From contig CACVBU010000743.1 in NCBI GenBank assembly GCA_902728285.1, forward strand, positions 777,068 to 841,067: a DNA stretch of 64,000 nucleotides, written 5' to 3'. The position numbers and the translations under genes are program-made. The notes below the pieces were generated by a model. The model was not told the origin of the DNA, made no database searches, and was given only the letters and a program-made list of their open reading frames with translations. Source of the stretch: Clytia hemisphaerica (lineage: Eukaryota; Cnidaria; Hydrozoa; Leptothecata; Clytiidae). Below are positions 22,877 to 36,500 of the stretch, in pieces; within the stretch, counting starts at the first letter, position 1; the number at the start of each line of letters is the position of its first letter.

Positions 22877-24555
22877 TTTGAGAATGAAAATCCCTTCTAC
22901 CCTAGTTTGCATTTCTTCAAGAATGAAGGATTTTTAAGGAGGAATCTAATTTTAGGAGATAATTCCTTTTTTCAATTTATCCTATAACGCTATAACCCTT
23001 TTAAACCCGACATGGGCCCGTTATTTTAATCATGGAAACAGTTTTTATGGTTCGATTCTGTCTGTTTTAAAGTTGTTCTAATGTATATTAGGTAAGGAAT
23101 TATTAAGTAAGGAATGCAAAAAGGTGGAAGGGGCAAAGCTTAAAAATTCGTTTTGTTCTAACTAAAAAAATATTGTGGTCAAAAGCACGGCTTTCTGTAG
23201 CAAATAGAATTTGTGTGGATAAATCAGCAGAAATTTGATCAACTGCTGGGTTAGCGAGATTGAAATCACCAGGCATTCTTCAAGGCGGATTGACCTTTAG
23301 TATTTATTTGACATTTACAGAATAATCTGTTTGCAATCGCTTTGACCTTCTCCACTCTACTATGTCTTTCCATTAGATTTTGCAGCCATGGGGAGCGTTA
23401 AAACATGTCTAGCTTTTTCCGAAATTAGTTCCTTAACTCTAAAAATAATTATAGCCCTGCAATACAACTGTCAATCATTTTTAAGAAAACTGATTGGATG
23501 ATTAATGTCACGTGGCCGGTCAATATTTCCCCATAGTGACCAGTTATGAAATTGACATCATTAAAATGTCAATTTTTACGATGTAAAACAATAGAATACA
23601 CTTGTTAATTACTTTTATTACTTTATTTTTGCAGGGCTATAAATCCATAAACACACCCCTTCTCACAGACCCACTGGGACCCCTTTCCACTGGTAAAAGT
23701 GGTCAAAATATCGTCCCTGGTGAAAATTATCCTCTAATTTTTGTCCCCATTGAAAATAATCAAATAAACCAATCTTCACTGCAACATTTTATGCCATTTT
23801 TCCCATCCACTGAATCTTCTGACCTGAAAACAAGAAAATTGAAATCCCCATCGAGTTTCAGTCCGTTAATTTTATCCCCACTGGCCTGAAAAAAATCCTA
23901 CAGAGACTCTATAAATAGAGTATTTAAAATACAGTAGAGTCGACTAGAGTATTTAAAACACAGTAGAGTCCAATGTCTACTTATGACTCGAAAAATTTTC
24001 TTGTTCTTCAGTTAACAATGCCTTATAAACTTTTTCCAAAATTTCCTTAACTCGAAAAAATTTGTGTTCCCCGTGCGGGGGTTTGAGTTGCTCTTGTAGT
24101 AATGTCCATAACCAAACAAATTTGACTCTCTCATCTCCACGGTACTTTTAGGGTGGAGGGTTTAAAAACGACTTAATATGTTAACGAAATTAAGTGTACT
24201 CCTGCACCGAGTATTATTCGCTTATTAACAGACCGTTATGTATTACCCAAAAACAATAGAAAACATCTCGGAGGTTTTTTAAAAGTAAATATAGCCAGCT
24301 CACGTTTCTCTGCTAAAAAGATTGTTAAAAAGATTGTTAAACAACTCGTAAACCAATAACATCAAGGGATTTATATATAAATGTTTTGAGGTTTGTAATT
24401 TTGCATTTTCGATGTATGAAAGAATCTCAGCTGGATAAATTATAGAGACACTTTCGAAAAGTGGGGTTTTTAACAATAGCCGTTTTCATGTTGAGAGTGA
24501 AGGCGAAGTGTGAGGCCAAGCAAGCATTCTACTGTAACTGAGAGTTGAAGATACA
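22877..24555. other. Intergenic upstream of the TRPM gene
   Basis: About 23655-23905 is copy 2 of the CAGACCC/CCCCACTG element family. AACTCGAAAAATTT words near 23985-24070 match those at 12499-12590. The TRPM promoter and 5' UTR should lie in the last few hundred bases, but I see no decisive core-promoter element. Confidence 0.45.
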
Positions 24556-27500
24556 ATGGCTTCTAGTAGCCACTCACCACATAAAGAAACTGATAAACTT
24601 TTAGCTTTAAAGAAGCGAAAATACAACGATCAAACGTTGAGCAAACCAACAGATGCAAACCAATGGATTGAGAATAACATCAAAGTCTTTCAAAGTGCTG
24701 GTGTGGAAAAACAAGAACGCGAATTGACATCCTGTCATAGTTATGGGGAAATACATTTTGAAGAACAAGAAACTTACTCCAAGGTATGCACTTTTCGATT
24801 TTCCTGTTTTTTTTTCTGCTGAAAATGCATGCTTTTTTTAAGCCACCAGTAAACGTTTTTTACAAGAATATCCTAGATTTTTGAAGCCTTTGGATGTTCT
24901 TAACTTTTTGAGTTTGAAGCCTAAAAGCTTTAATTAAAATTTCTTATTTTCACCAATTTGTGAGTAATTTTTTGCCAATTCTAGAGATAGGGGGATAGGG
25001 TCTTTTAGAGTCCGCAAAGCCTTAAAATGTTCTTAACTTGTTCTTAATATTTTGAGCATTGAAACCTGAGTTGTTCTTATAAAGTTTATTCTTACAAAAA
25101 AACTTATTTTTCTTCAATGCTTCAATTGTTTTCCCAATTTTTTTTACCTTTTTCACTAACTCTTTTTTATAAGAACAAACTATATAAGGACTTAAGGCTT
25201 CGTTGACCAAATTGTTAAGAACAAGTTAAGAACAGGCTTTGCTTTGCTCTAAAACAAGTTATTTCTTAAGAAATGAGCAAAAATACTCAGAAAGTGGCAA
25301 AAATAAGAACATGTTAAGAACATTTTTAGGTTTAAAACTCAAAAAGTTAAAAACATCCGAAGGCTTCAAAAATTTTGGATGTTCTTATAAGAAAATGTTT
25401 ATAGACTTAAAAAGGGGTCCTTTTCCGAAATCTGTCTGTTGTGTTCTTATAAAAAAAGCCGTGCTGCGGTGGGTCATCTTATAGTCTTTATCGTCTTTTC
25501 TCTCAGATATTGTACCACCAAAAGTGAGGGAACGCACTGTTTTCTTTTCCACCAAGAACAATTTTTAACCCTAATATTACTAAATTCTAGGCAAATAGTT
25601 TGGGAAAATTGGGCATAAAACTTAATTGTCTAAATACCACAATACCTAAATTCCTTCAATTTTCCTGACGATTTTACATAGAAAACTCTGTTAGAGCCTG
25701 TGTTTTGAAATATTTCTTCTCGGAACTTTTTAAATGTTATATATAGTCAGGTATATATCGGTATTTTTGCTGAGTGCAAATATTTGAAATTTCACTTACC
25801 GATGTTATCATTTATTGCGGTGAGATCTTGTTTGATAAGATAAGAGCTAACTAATATGATATATTTTTATGGTAAGCATTAACGTTTATAAGAAATTATT
25901 TAACTGAAAATTTGTCCAATGGGGCTAGATTATACATACCTATTCGACCGTAGTCGCGCAGTCAGGTGCGTGCCATTTTATTATTTGATTATCCCCCTAA
26001 ACTCGATCCAATCCTTTTTTACACCTCTTTTCTTTCTATCGTCTGTAGAGGTGCGAAAAAAGACTGGGAAGTTACTTTTAGGGTGGTAAAACGGACAAAA
26101 AAATGCCCGCGCGGTAATTGGCGGCTACAGTCGAAAAGGTGTATTCAGCATCGTATCAGTTCGACTTTTCCGTATACTATATAAGCTTGGTAAAATATGT
26201 AATCAGGAATTTCCAACCTAATTAGCGAGCATATGTTTTAAGTCGACAACAAGAAACCCAGAAGCGATAATGTAGGGGTTTGGAACGTTTCTTGCAAAAT
26301 TTAAATTCTTTTTCTAGCCTAGCATGTCAGACTTTGAGTGTGAGAGAGTAGGCTAAATAACAAATAATGAAAAATAAAGGATACTAAATTATAATATAAA
26401 CTAATATTATCCCGTAGCAGTTATCGTATTATTATACAATAAATCATCTATATTGGGGCATTCCATTTTATATCCATACAGGGGGGGGGGAGTGGACGAA
26501 CATTTCAAGGGCGTATAACAGAGTATTTTTTCATTTTCCCATGAGGTAAAAGATTATTCTAAAATTTCCAGGGGTATGAACTGATTTTAGTTCTGCCCCC
26601 CTATGAAAATAGTTTTTCCAGGGCTTCTTCAGCAAATTTCGCCATTTTCCAGGGGGTATATCTCCACATTTCTAAAAATATTCTTTTGCCTTAAAAAGGT
26701 TCGTCTACCTCCCCCCCTGTATGGAAATTTAATGAAACAGCCCATTATGTAAAGGTTTTTATGAGAACATGAGACGTTAGGCTTTCCAGGCTCTGGGACA
26801 TGCGATTCCTTAGGAAATTACAACAAAATAATCATAATATGCTGAAAAACGAACAAGAAAATCAAAAATATTCAAAGGCTTCAAAAGATTTCGACTTTTT
26901 TATAAAAAATAAAGTAACACTAATTATAGGGTCAAGTTGAACATTTTACAAGAATTTTTGTCATTGGATTGGTCGTTAACTATTCAAACAAAAACTTTTA
27001 TTATATTTTTCTAAAAAACGCGTCATCTCTATTGTTTTGAATAACCAATTATATGAGCATCTTATAAAAACTTCAACACAACTGTAATTATAAGCGATTC
27101 CAATCAAATTTTTTTCATATTTTCACCATAGTTCATTCGGATAGCTTACAACAGTGATCCAGAATGCGTCCTTAAGCTCTTAACAGAAATCTGGAATATC
27201 GATTTTCCGAAACTCGCACTCTTCTTCCGAAACAAGATCAATTTCCTACGTTCGTTAGACGCTGAAAACCCTTTCCATCGGACTCGATCAACCTGGTTAA
27301 TGACCGATGGTTTGCAACAAGTCAATGAGTCGTTCTTCTTGGATAATTGCACCAGAGATCAAATGCAAATCGGTATTTTACCGTTAGATTATTTGAAGAC
27401 TCAAGCTAACCAGATCCATGCACATTTATCGATCGCAGATGATAGTAGTCTGTTGAGTCCACTTTGCAGTGCATTTTTATTCATTGATGACGGTCTACTG

Positions 27501-30500
27501 GTTTCGAAGGAAGAGGCTGTTCAACACTTTTGGAACACGCTGGCTCTCTACTTGGTTGAATGTAAGCGTTTTATATACTTGTTTAACTCTTTTGCAGCAT
27601 TCTATTTCTAACAAGACCTAATACCTAACGTTAATTTGACGTCCTTTGAGTATCTGAAAATGGTATTTTTAAATTCACCAATTGGAGTACGATTTTATCA
27701 TCGATTTCCCGACAAATACAGTGATCTGTGTGATCGTGCTATCGAGTATTGTTCATTAAATTGGGTTGTTTGGTTACATGTGATAAAAGTTTTAAGTGAT
27801 TTTCTTGGTTTTCGTCATAATGTGACAAGAGGTACCGCTGGGGCCTTTCAGTCATGCTTCTTTTACTATTTTTGATTCCTACTTGGCGAAACCTTAATGA
27901 TGTATCATTTTCTCTTTGTAGCTGATCTTCCGACACTTGCCATCTTCAGTGACAGCTCACCCATTAAAGATATATTTACCATGGATCCAAAAGTTCACAA
28001 GCTCTTACTCAAAGGTCAACAAAATGGGCCAGCTAGTGCTTTGAGAATTCCACAACAATTTAGCCTGGATATCGAGAATTTAGACTCGGCGATCGGAGAT
28101 GATGTAGAGATTTTCAATACAGAAATGCATAAACAGCGTTTGAGGATCTTTTCAGCCGGTTGTTCAGAGTGTGAACCAGTTCAGGACGAAGATTATTCAG
28201 AGGTTATTAAATGCATCAATGCGAATAAAGATACGGTAAGTCAAATGCGTAATTTTTTTATAAGAGCATCCAAAAATTTTGAAGTCTTAGCTTTTTGAGG
28301 TTTAAGCCCAAAATTACTCTTGTAACATGTTCTTATTTCCCCATTTTATGAGTATTTTTGTTCTTTTTCGCAAGAAATTGAGTGCTTTTGGTCTGCAAGT
28401 CTTAAAATGTTCTCAAAACCTTTTCTTAATATTTTGGCCATCGATGTCTGATATATCTGATGATTGCTTAGAGCATGAAACTCCGAGTTATGGATTTTTA
28501 AATTTTTTGGTTTTGAAATATATTTTTGAATAAAGAAGCTCTACTCCTGGTTGGTTTTATCGAGCACTCTTTGAATATGATTTCACCTTATTTGATTTAT
28601 AGTTATTCTTATAAAGTTTTTACTCCAATATACTAGTAAATTTTTCACTCTGACATGATCTTAATTTGCTGATTTTCCGTTTTTAAACTTATTTTTTCTT
28701 TTTAGTTACATTTTTCTGAAGAAGGCGACGACCTATTGTTCTTGATGCTGAAAATCTTTTGCCAAGGTATGTTTCACAATTTTCAGCCTAGATTTTCAAA
28801 GCTCAATCCAAATTATCAGAATTTATAACCCTTTAAGGGAGTCTATTTTTAATATTTTGTATTTATCGGACCTTTTCAGAGACTTTATTGAAGATTTTTC
28901 TTCCCTTTGAAAGAGAAAAAGGGACCCACATACTTTACAGCCATTTTGCCTAAGTACTCTTCCTTTGGGACGAACTTTTTTCAGATATTGATATTCCCTC
29001 TATTTTTCTTTCACTCAAAGCCTTGGTAGAAGAAGACAAGAAATATGTTTTGATAGGTTTTTCGATCATCTGGGATCAAATCGATATCGCCAAAACATAT
29101 CTTTATGACTATTTGAAAGGACAGGTGAGATTATTGTGATTGTATCTTTGTCACTTTGGTTTTGACGGCCCTTTTTCCATGTTGAGGTTATTGTAATGGA
29201 GATGTAGGGCGCTGGAAATAGTTTTAATTGAAAAGCTGAATTTTATAGATAGTGGCTGTTTTTTGCCGTGAATTCACCAAAAAAAAGGTCACCGTGAATT
29301 TTTTATTCCTATGCCTACGATTAGCATGTACTGTCCTACACGATGCTATCGTCCGTTAGAGGGATAGTAAACCCGGGAAAAATATATGCGCAGAGTCACG
29401 TCAGCCATCACGGTGGTTTACGGAAAAAATGATAATAATTGAGTTTGGAACATACTGCAAACGCCTCCCTTACTGCTTATTCCGCCCCGGGCTTTCAAAT
29501 TTACCCCGCCTCCTAAACTATTCACTTTTTAGAGATGGATTAAAACATTTTTCTCTGTACTGCTTTCACTTGCAGATCCACGTAGAGTCGAGCGAATATT
29601 TCTCACTGTTCATGCTTTGTCTCGCTTACCAACGCGTCAATTTCATCGAAGAGTATTTCCAAACACACTTGAACCAACTCCAAATATCTTTCAACGATAT
29701 AGAAGTCCTCTATGGTTTTGGTTTTAACGATGGAAAATCGCAAGAAATATTGGAACCTTATTTCGAGAATGGTTTCAAACAGACTGATGACAAGACTACT
29801 GAAAGACTTGGTTTGTTCAATGCAATGACTGGGAGATCTAGTTTGGTCAAATCTGCTGTCGATATGATTAGCGTGCGAAATGCTCTTAATGTTCTCTGTA
29901 AAAAGATTCAAAAGACCGAATTCTTTTTCCCTGTGGTAAGAAAGACAACTCTGATTTTTAGGTTTTAATAAAATCCAATCTAGCAAAAGACAATGCCTCT
30001 CAACGGCTTATCTGGTGTCGGGTTTGAAAATTTCATTATAAAGCTATAACAAATCACGCATCGGCTTTACAGGCTATTTTCCAGATGAGATGAAGTTTTT
30101 TATAAGATACTTTAATAATTGGTCATTGGAAGTAATAAAATTGATGCGTTCTTTATGAAGTTTTTTATAAGATACTTTAATAATTGGTCATTGGAAGTAA
30201 TAAAAATGATGCGTTCTGAATGTTCGGAAAAAGTAACAATTGTTTTATTACTGGTTATAACGACCAACCAAATCAAATATGAGCTTATAAAACTCCATCT
30301 TGTCCCCTATTTTCTAGTTTTGCAAAAAGTGCAATTGTTTCCCATCATTTTCCAGGTCGATGACAAAACGATAAACCCCTTGAACGAAGTATTTTTATGG
30401 GCGGTAGTCAATGGTTACCACAAGATTGCCATGTGGTTATGGGATAAGAGTGACAACAGTTTTGAGCGTGTACTTATCGCAGAAGAAATTTATCATAAAT

Positions 30501-33500
30501 GTTATCGACGTTCTACCAAAGTAAACATCGTCTTGTTGCCACAGTTCTACTACCAATGCTACGAGTAAGCAGATATAATTTAGTTTGTTTTATTTTCGAA
30601 TTACTGAGTGATTTGAATCTTTAAACGTATTATAGGCAGGCTTCTCTAAAAACTCGTTCCGTGCATATTATTCGGCTCTTTTCATGCTTAAGTACTGATA
30701 GCGCCAGTTAATTCTCTCGTGTCCATAGAAACGTAAATAAAGCCTGAGATACATGGGAACGAGGTGAATGGGGTACCTTATCAGGGAAAACTCCGTCGTG
30801 GAAAAATATTCGTCACTTGGCTAAAATTTCGTCACTTTCTCTGGACGAAGTTTTCCCCGATAAGGTATTATACGGATTATAGTGCAGTCAAAAAATGTGA
30901 TTACTCGAAAAAGTTCACGACATTATACTCCCATGTTTGCTTGTTTTACAACGTACAGTTATTAGTCTTGATAAATTCCAACCAACCAGAAATGAAGGTC
31001 ATGTAACAAACGCATGAAAATTTCGAGTAAAAGCGTGGTTTGACTTCAGACTTTAATTTTGTAACCTGTGTATTAAATCTTTTCACTGCTTATTTTCCTA
31101 TGCCATACTCCGAATTTCAAGACAATAGACCTTATCGGAGTTTTTGGTATTTCTAAAACAGCGATGCATTGTGGGATTGTTTCAGGGGTGTTACAATAGA
31201 ATTCCCTCGAGGAATTCTTAAGAGATTTCTATTGTAATACTCCTGAAACAGTCCCACAATGCATCGCTTTTTTAGAAAAATAAAAAACTCCAATAAGATC
31301 TATTATTTACTTGTAAGGATTCTTTATACTTCATTTTCAATTTCTTTTTTGTTTTTACAGGGAATTCAGGGATTTAGCTGTTAATTTCCTTGAAGTATCT
31401 TACGACATGAATATTGAAGACTCCTTAAAACTTCTCTGTAAACCATCACAAGTCTTTGAACAGGGTGGTGGTCTACAAACAACACCACTAGACATCGCAA
31501 GCTCCATCAGATGTCCAAGTTTCATCGGGCACCAAAGTGTACAACGTCTCTTAACTGAAGTCTGGACTGGCTCAATGCCATATAATATTGCTTTTTGGCA
31601 GATTTTCCTTTCGTTTATTTTTCCGCCTTATTTATTATGGGTGACTTTCCGTGAAGACGTAACGATCAGGAATTACGTACGTGAAATGGGAAGACACAAC
31701 CGAGATTACGTTGACGGGTAAGTAGTAAAATGACAGTCAACACTCTCTAATTCGATCTTTAAGGGACCAAAAATTTTCTTCGAATTAGAGAAATATTAGA
31801 ATTAAAGAGTAATTTATACCACCCCCAACTGAGGAGACCAATGTTCTAGTTCGAATTACAGAAAGATTCGAATAATAGAGGTTCGAATTAGAGAGGTGAT
31901 TGTACCTTCAATTTACCGTAGTATGGCTAAATTTACCCACTCCCGGGGAAACTTATCTATTTTACAAAGACAAACACAAAGTCACTTCTTAGGCCGTGGT
32001 GTGTGTTGTCTACACATTTGTATTTAGCATTTTTGCCGGTATGACCGAAAACAGCGGAAAGATCCCGGAAGTACGCAAGCATGTTTCCCCGGGGATGAGA
32101 AAGTTTGGCTATTTTACGTTATACCTTAATGTTTAACAAGCTTTTTTAAGAAGAATGTATGAATTGATCTCTTCCAAGCAAAAGCGCTAATTTGACATTA
32201 CATATTTTTCTTAGAACCGGTAAATTTTTGCTGATTATGGAGCGTTTTTATTTTTTAGGCTCAAACGTTCTTTAGCTTGACCAAATGTGCACTCCAATTT
32301 TAAAGCTCGAAACTTTTTCAGTCATTTTGAAAAATTTTTATCATTTCTAGGACGTCGACAAAAACCAAACCACCCAGTTTAAGTTTTGGCAAGAAGTTAC
32401 TTCTATTCTATACTGCTCCTGTCACAAAATTCTTCATCAATTTGGTATGTTTTTATTGGAAGAATAGAAATAACTCAATTTCTCAGAACCTTCATATTCC
32501 CATTCCCCTTATTTTCTTTCGAAATATCTTGACTGTCGACATTAAGCCATTCAGTTTCATCAAACCCTGGTTTCATTAGTATCAAACGTGGTGGTCGCCA
32601 GATTTTTTTACTACTCTCTATCGGTTTACTGGGCCAAGGTTGAAAACAAAAAAATGTTCTTAATTGGGGACTGTCAACGTATTTTAAACCCGGGGGTGGG
32701 AGGTACTTAGGTAAGTGAAGGGTACGGCTATGTGCCACCCTTAAGGGTGCCTTTTTGGGACCTTAAAATCCCTGTAAGAGTTGTTGGAAAAAACAGAAAA
32801 TTAAATTTCAATCCAACTGAGGTTTCAACTTCTTGTTCCTTGAAAGCTCAAAATTTGGTCAAATTTTAAATCACACGATATATTTGAAAATTTGTAGTAT
32901 CTTGCTATCCTTTAAAACGAATAGACGCTTGATTTTCAACATGATAGGTACTTTACTTGATGGTCATGTTTCGACTGATGTCCTAGTACACCCCTGTGTC
33001 ACAAAGCCACTGGGACCCCAGCTGGAAAATTTGGCAAAAATTTCGTCCCCGGTGAGAAAATACTCTGGAATTTCAGCTCCACTTGGAATTGACTTTGATT
33101 TCATCCCCATTCGAGATCTAATGTTTAAAAATTGCATTCCAAACTATCCCCGCTGAAATTTTTAACCTTGGAAGAATAAAATTTCTATCCCCATTGGGAT
33201 CTCAATAGGAATATTTATCCCCACTGAGGAAAAGCTTCACCGGGGGCTGTGAGACAGTGGTGTCGTAGTCTTGGCCTCATTGAAAAATGTTTTCAAGACT
33301 AGTCAGTATCAGATATTTTATAACCAATAAGATCTTGCTGACCTTGTATATTCTTCTGAACTTCTTCTCTACAGGCTACATTTATTATTTTCTTGGTGTT
33401 TGTCTCCATTGATGCAATCGAGAATCGAACAGGAGCATTTGATGTGGACGAATGGGTCACAATGGTCTTCTTTATCTCCTTCCTCACTTATGAAATACGA

Positions 33501-36500
33501 AAGGTATGTCAATATCTGCTCTCAGGTGCCAAAAAACGGGTGGAGGGTTGGAAAAATTTACAGGGTTCAGAAAAAAACCTTGAAACCTTGAAAATTTTTA
33601 GGAAAATCTCATGGAAAACCAGGGACACTCAGGGAATAATGTGATTTTTAGATTTCTTGCAACAGAATAGCTTGTATTTTGGGAATTGTATCTCTAAATA
33701 CCCCCAAATTAAGGTAATTGAACGAGGCTATTTAGAAACTGTTATGAAAGTGTTATGAAAAGCTCTTTCGACAGATGGTGGGGTAATAGATTTGCAAGAT
33801 AATGGGTATGTGGGAACATTAAGAACTCATACCCTTTTGGAGGAGGCGCTAAATCGAGGGGAGAATGCAGAAGTTTCAATCAGTATTTTCCAGAAAGTCG
33901 CTATGTTTTCAGAAACGAAGATAATAAACGTGTCTTCAAATTACAGGTGGCATCAGTGGACATGAGTGCGAAACGTCGTATCAAGAAACATTTCGGTGAT
34001 TTCTGGCACATCATGGATTTATTCGTCTTCTCGTCCTACGCCATCTCCATAACACTCCGTGCTCTACATTACGACAAGAATAATTTCTTCATGTCGATCA
34101 CCGCATTCTTATCCATTCTCCGAATTCTGAAAGCTTTCTACGGGTTCTCCAGACTTGGGCCGTATATTTTCATGATTTCACGCATGGTAAGTGCTGTACA
34201 ACTGGATTAGGCTGACCAAGATTTCCTTGAAATTAATTTGGATGAGGGATTCTAGAATAAAGGATTCGAGTTTAATCAACCCTTTTGATTTTGAAAAATC
34301 TTTCGCGGTAACGTGAAGCATTTAAAAACATTTTGAGTTTGGTAAATGAAAATTTATCCAGTAGGGTCGAAAAGATCTTTGGTAGTCTTTCCGCTGGGTA
34401 TTATCATTAGTTTGCTTCTCCGAATGACCATATAATAGCGAGTTTATGTATTCGAGATAAATCGAGGGGGACGGTATAAAGCAAATCTGACATGGGGTCG
34501 AATTCGCCGTCGACTTTGCTCGACGACGGTAAAAAAACACCAATATACCGTCGTTTGTTTAGGTGAGCAAAGGCGATATAGAGCCGTACATCAAGTATCG
34601 ACTTTGTTTTGTATCGATTTCAGTTACCGTCGCCCTCGATATCCTCCGATACATAAACTCGGTAATAAGTGCCTTAATACAGCGTACATATTATACTTTG
34701 AATAGATTAATGGAACTGATTTTAGACAAAGCTTCCGGGGGGGGGGGCATTGAAGGTGCTGACATATTACGGCTTAAAATGTTTACTCACAACATCACAA
34801 AATTACAAAATCTTCTAAAAATTACAAAAGTTACAAGGGCTTACAAAGGGTTGGCCTCTCAAATACTCTACTCAACCTTATACTGGCTCTTGTACTATGG
34901 ACGAATTGTTTAAATGGACAAAGAAGAAAAAATAGCCAAACAACGTACAACCACCTCTTATTACGGAAATCATTGCCTCTTCAAAAGAAATGTTTGATAT
35001 TGTATTTATTTTCTGCAGTTCAAAGAGATGATGATTTTCTTGGTGGTTTTATTCGTATTTATGGTATCTTATGGTGTTGGTATGACGTCAGTACTCTTGC
35101 CACAACATGTCAGCTCCAAAACGTTCAAAGATGTTTTACTGTACCCGTTCCTTAACGCGTTGGGAAATATCGATTTCACGTATGACCAGAAAGAAGGTAA
35201 AGTGAACTTAAGTCAAAGTAATATAGCTTTGGGTACCATCATAAAGCCACCCCCCCCCCTCTGTTAAAGGTTTTATTTTTACATAAATGTTTCTGTTTCA
35301 TACCAGACACATATTTCATATAAGGGCAGTGTTTGCCTTTTGTTATTATGCTGATATAAGCGAAAAAAATGTTTTTCTTTTCCTCTCTCAGACCAATCTT
35401 GCTTTGTGAAAAAGCTTGTAAATTAAAATCGATGAATAAGCAAACGATATCACTCTTATTTAAAAACAAAACCTTTAACATTCGGAAATATTTGTAGATG
35501 TCAAGAAAGTACCTTTTTTTTGCTCAATATAGCTTGATTGTAAACTTTGACCACCTTATTTTGGGGCTATTAAGAGATACAGTAAAGAGGTACAGTTTTA
35601 AACCCCTCCTCCCTCCAGTAGCGTAGACAGGAGGGGCGCAAAATTTGCGTAGGAGAGCAGATTTTTATGACACTCTAATTTATCTATTTATAATGTAAAA
35701 AGAAAATAATTAGAGTGTCATAAAAATCTGCTCTCCTACACAAATTTTGCGCCCTCCTGTCCACACTACTGCCATCCTTCCCTTTGAAATCCCTTTAATC
35801 CCATCGTTTATCAGGCATTTGAGAGTTGGCTACTGTTTGTATTCTCCAACTCCTGCTCCTTATACTGCCGTTTCATAGAATCAAAACGAAACTTCAGGAG
35901 TTGTTTTTTAAAATGTACAGGTAACTTTTTAGCACTCTGTACACGCTGAGGTCTGGCCAAAATTTAAGAACAAATCACAAAACCTTAAAAGTAAATTAAG
36001 TGGGCGCCTTTAAGAACATGATAAGGCAGCACTTAAACCTGAATTTTTGGAAAAATATGAGCTGTCAATGCCGAGTCTAAATTAATTGGCTCTCATAAAA
36101 AGTGTGAGCGGAATTCTATAATTAAATGTAGTCAAGGGCCAAACAAACCTTGGAACAGCCGGAAAAGCTGGAAAATAAAAAAGAATTCAGTAAAACCTTC
36201 AAAGCTTCTTGTTATCCTCTTTGCCTTTTCGAATCAACATCGCTTACGACCAGAAAAGTGGTTAAAGGTTTAGTGGTAAAAATAGGACCTAGGTTAGATT
36301 GATTTTTCTTTTGTTCTTAAAAAGTGCTTTCTACTTAGCAAAGTGTGTTTAGCCGAGAAATCCTTCGTTGCTTTTTCAAATTAAGGGTTGTAAAAGATAT
36401 CAGATGCGTGAAATGTTTTAAGTATTTTTGAAAATTTATTCAAGGAAAAAAATGAATTAAAAAATGTATAATTATTACAAACTACCAGCGTGGGCGTGGG

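Noticed and set aside
32475..32738. 87-codon minus-strand frame in TRPM intron 9
   Set aside because: It overlaps a GTACGG/GTGCC repeat family also at 9945 and 48990 and shows no protein family features.
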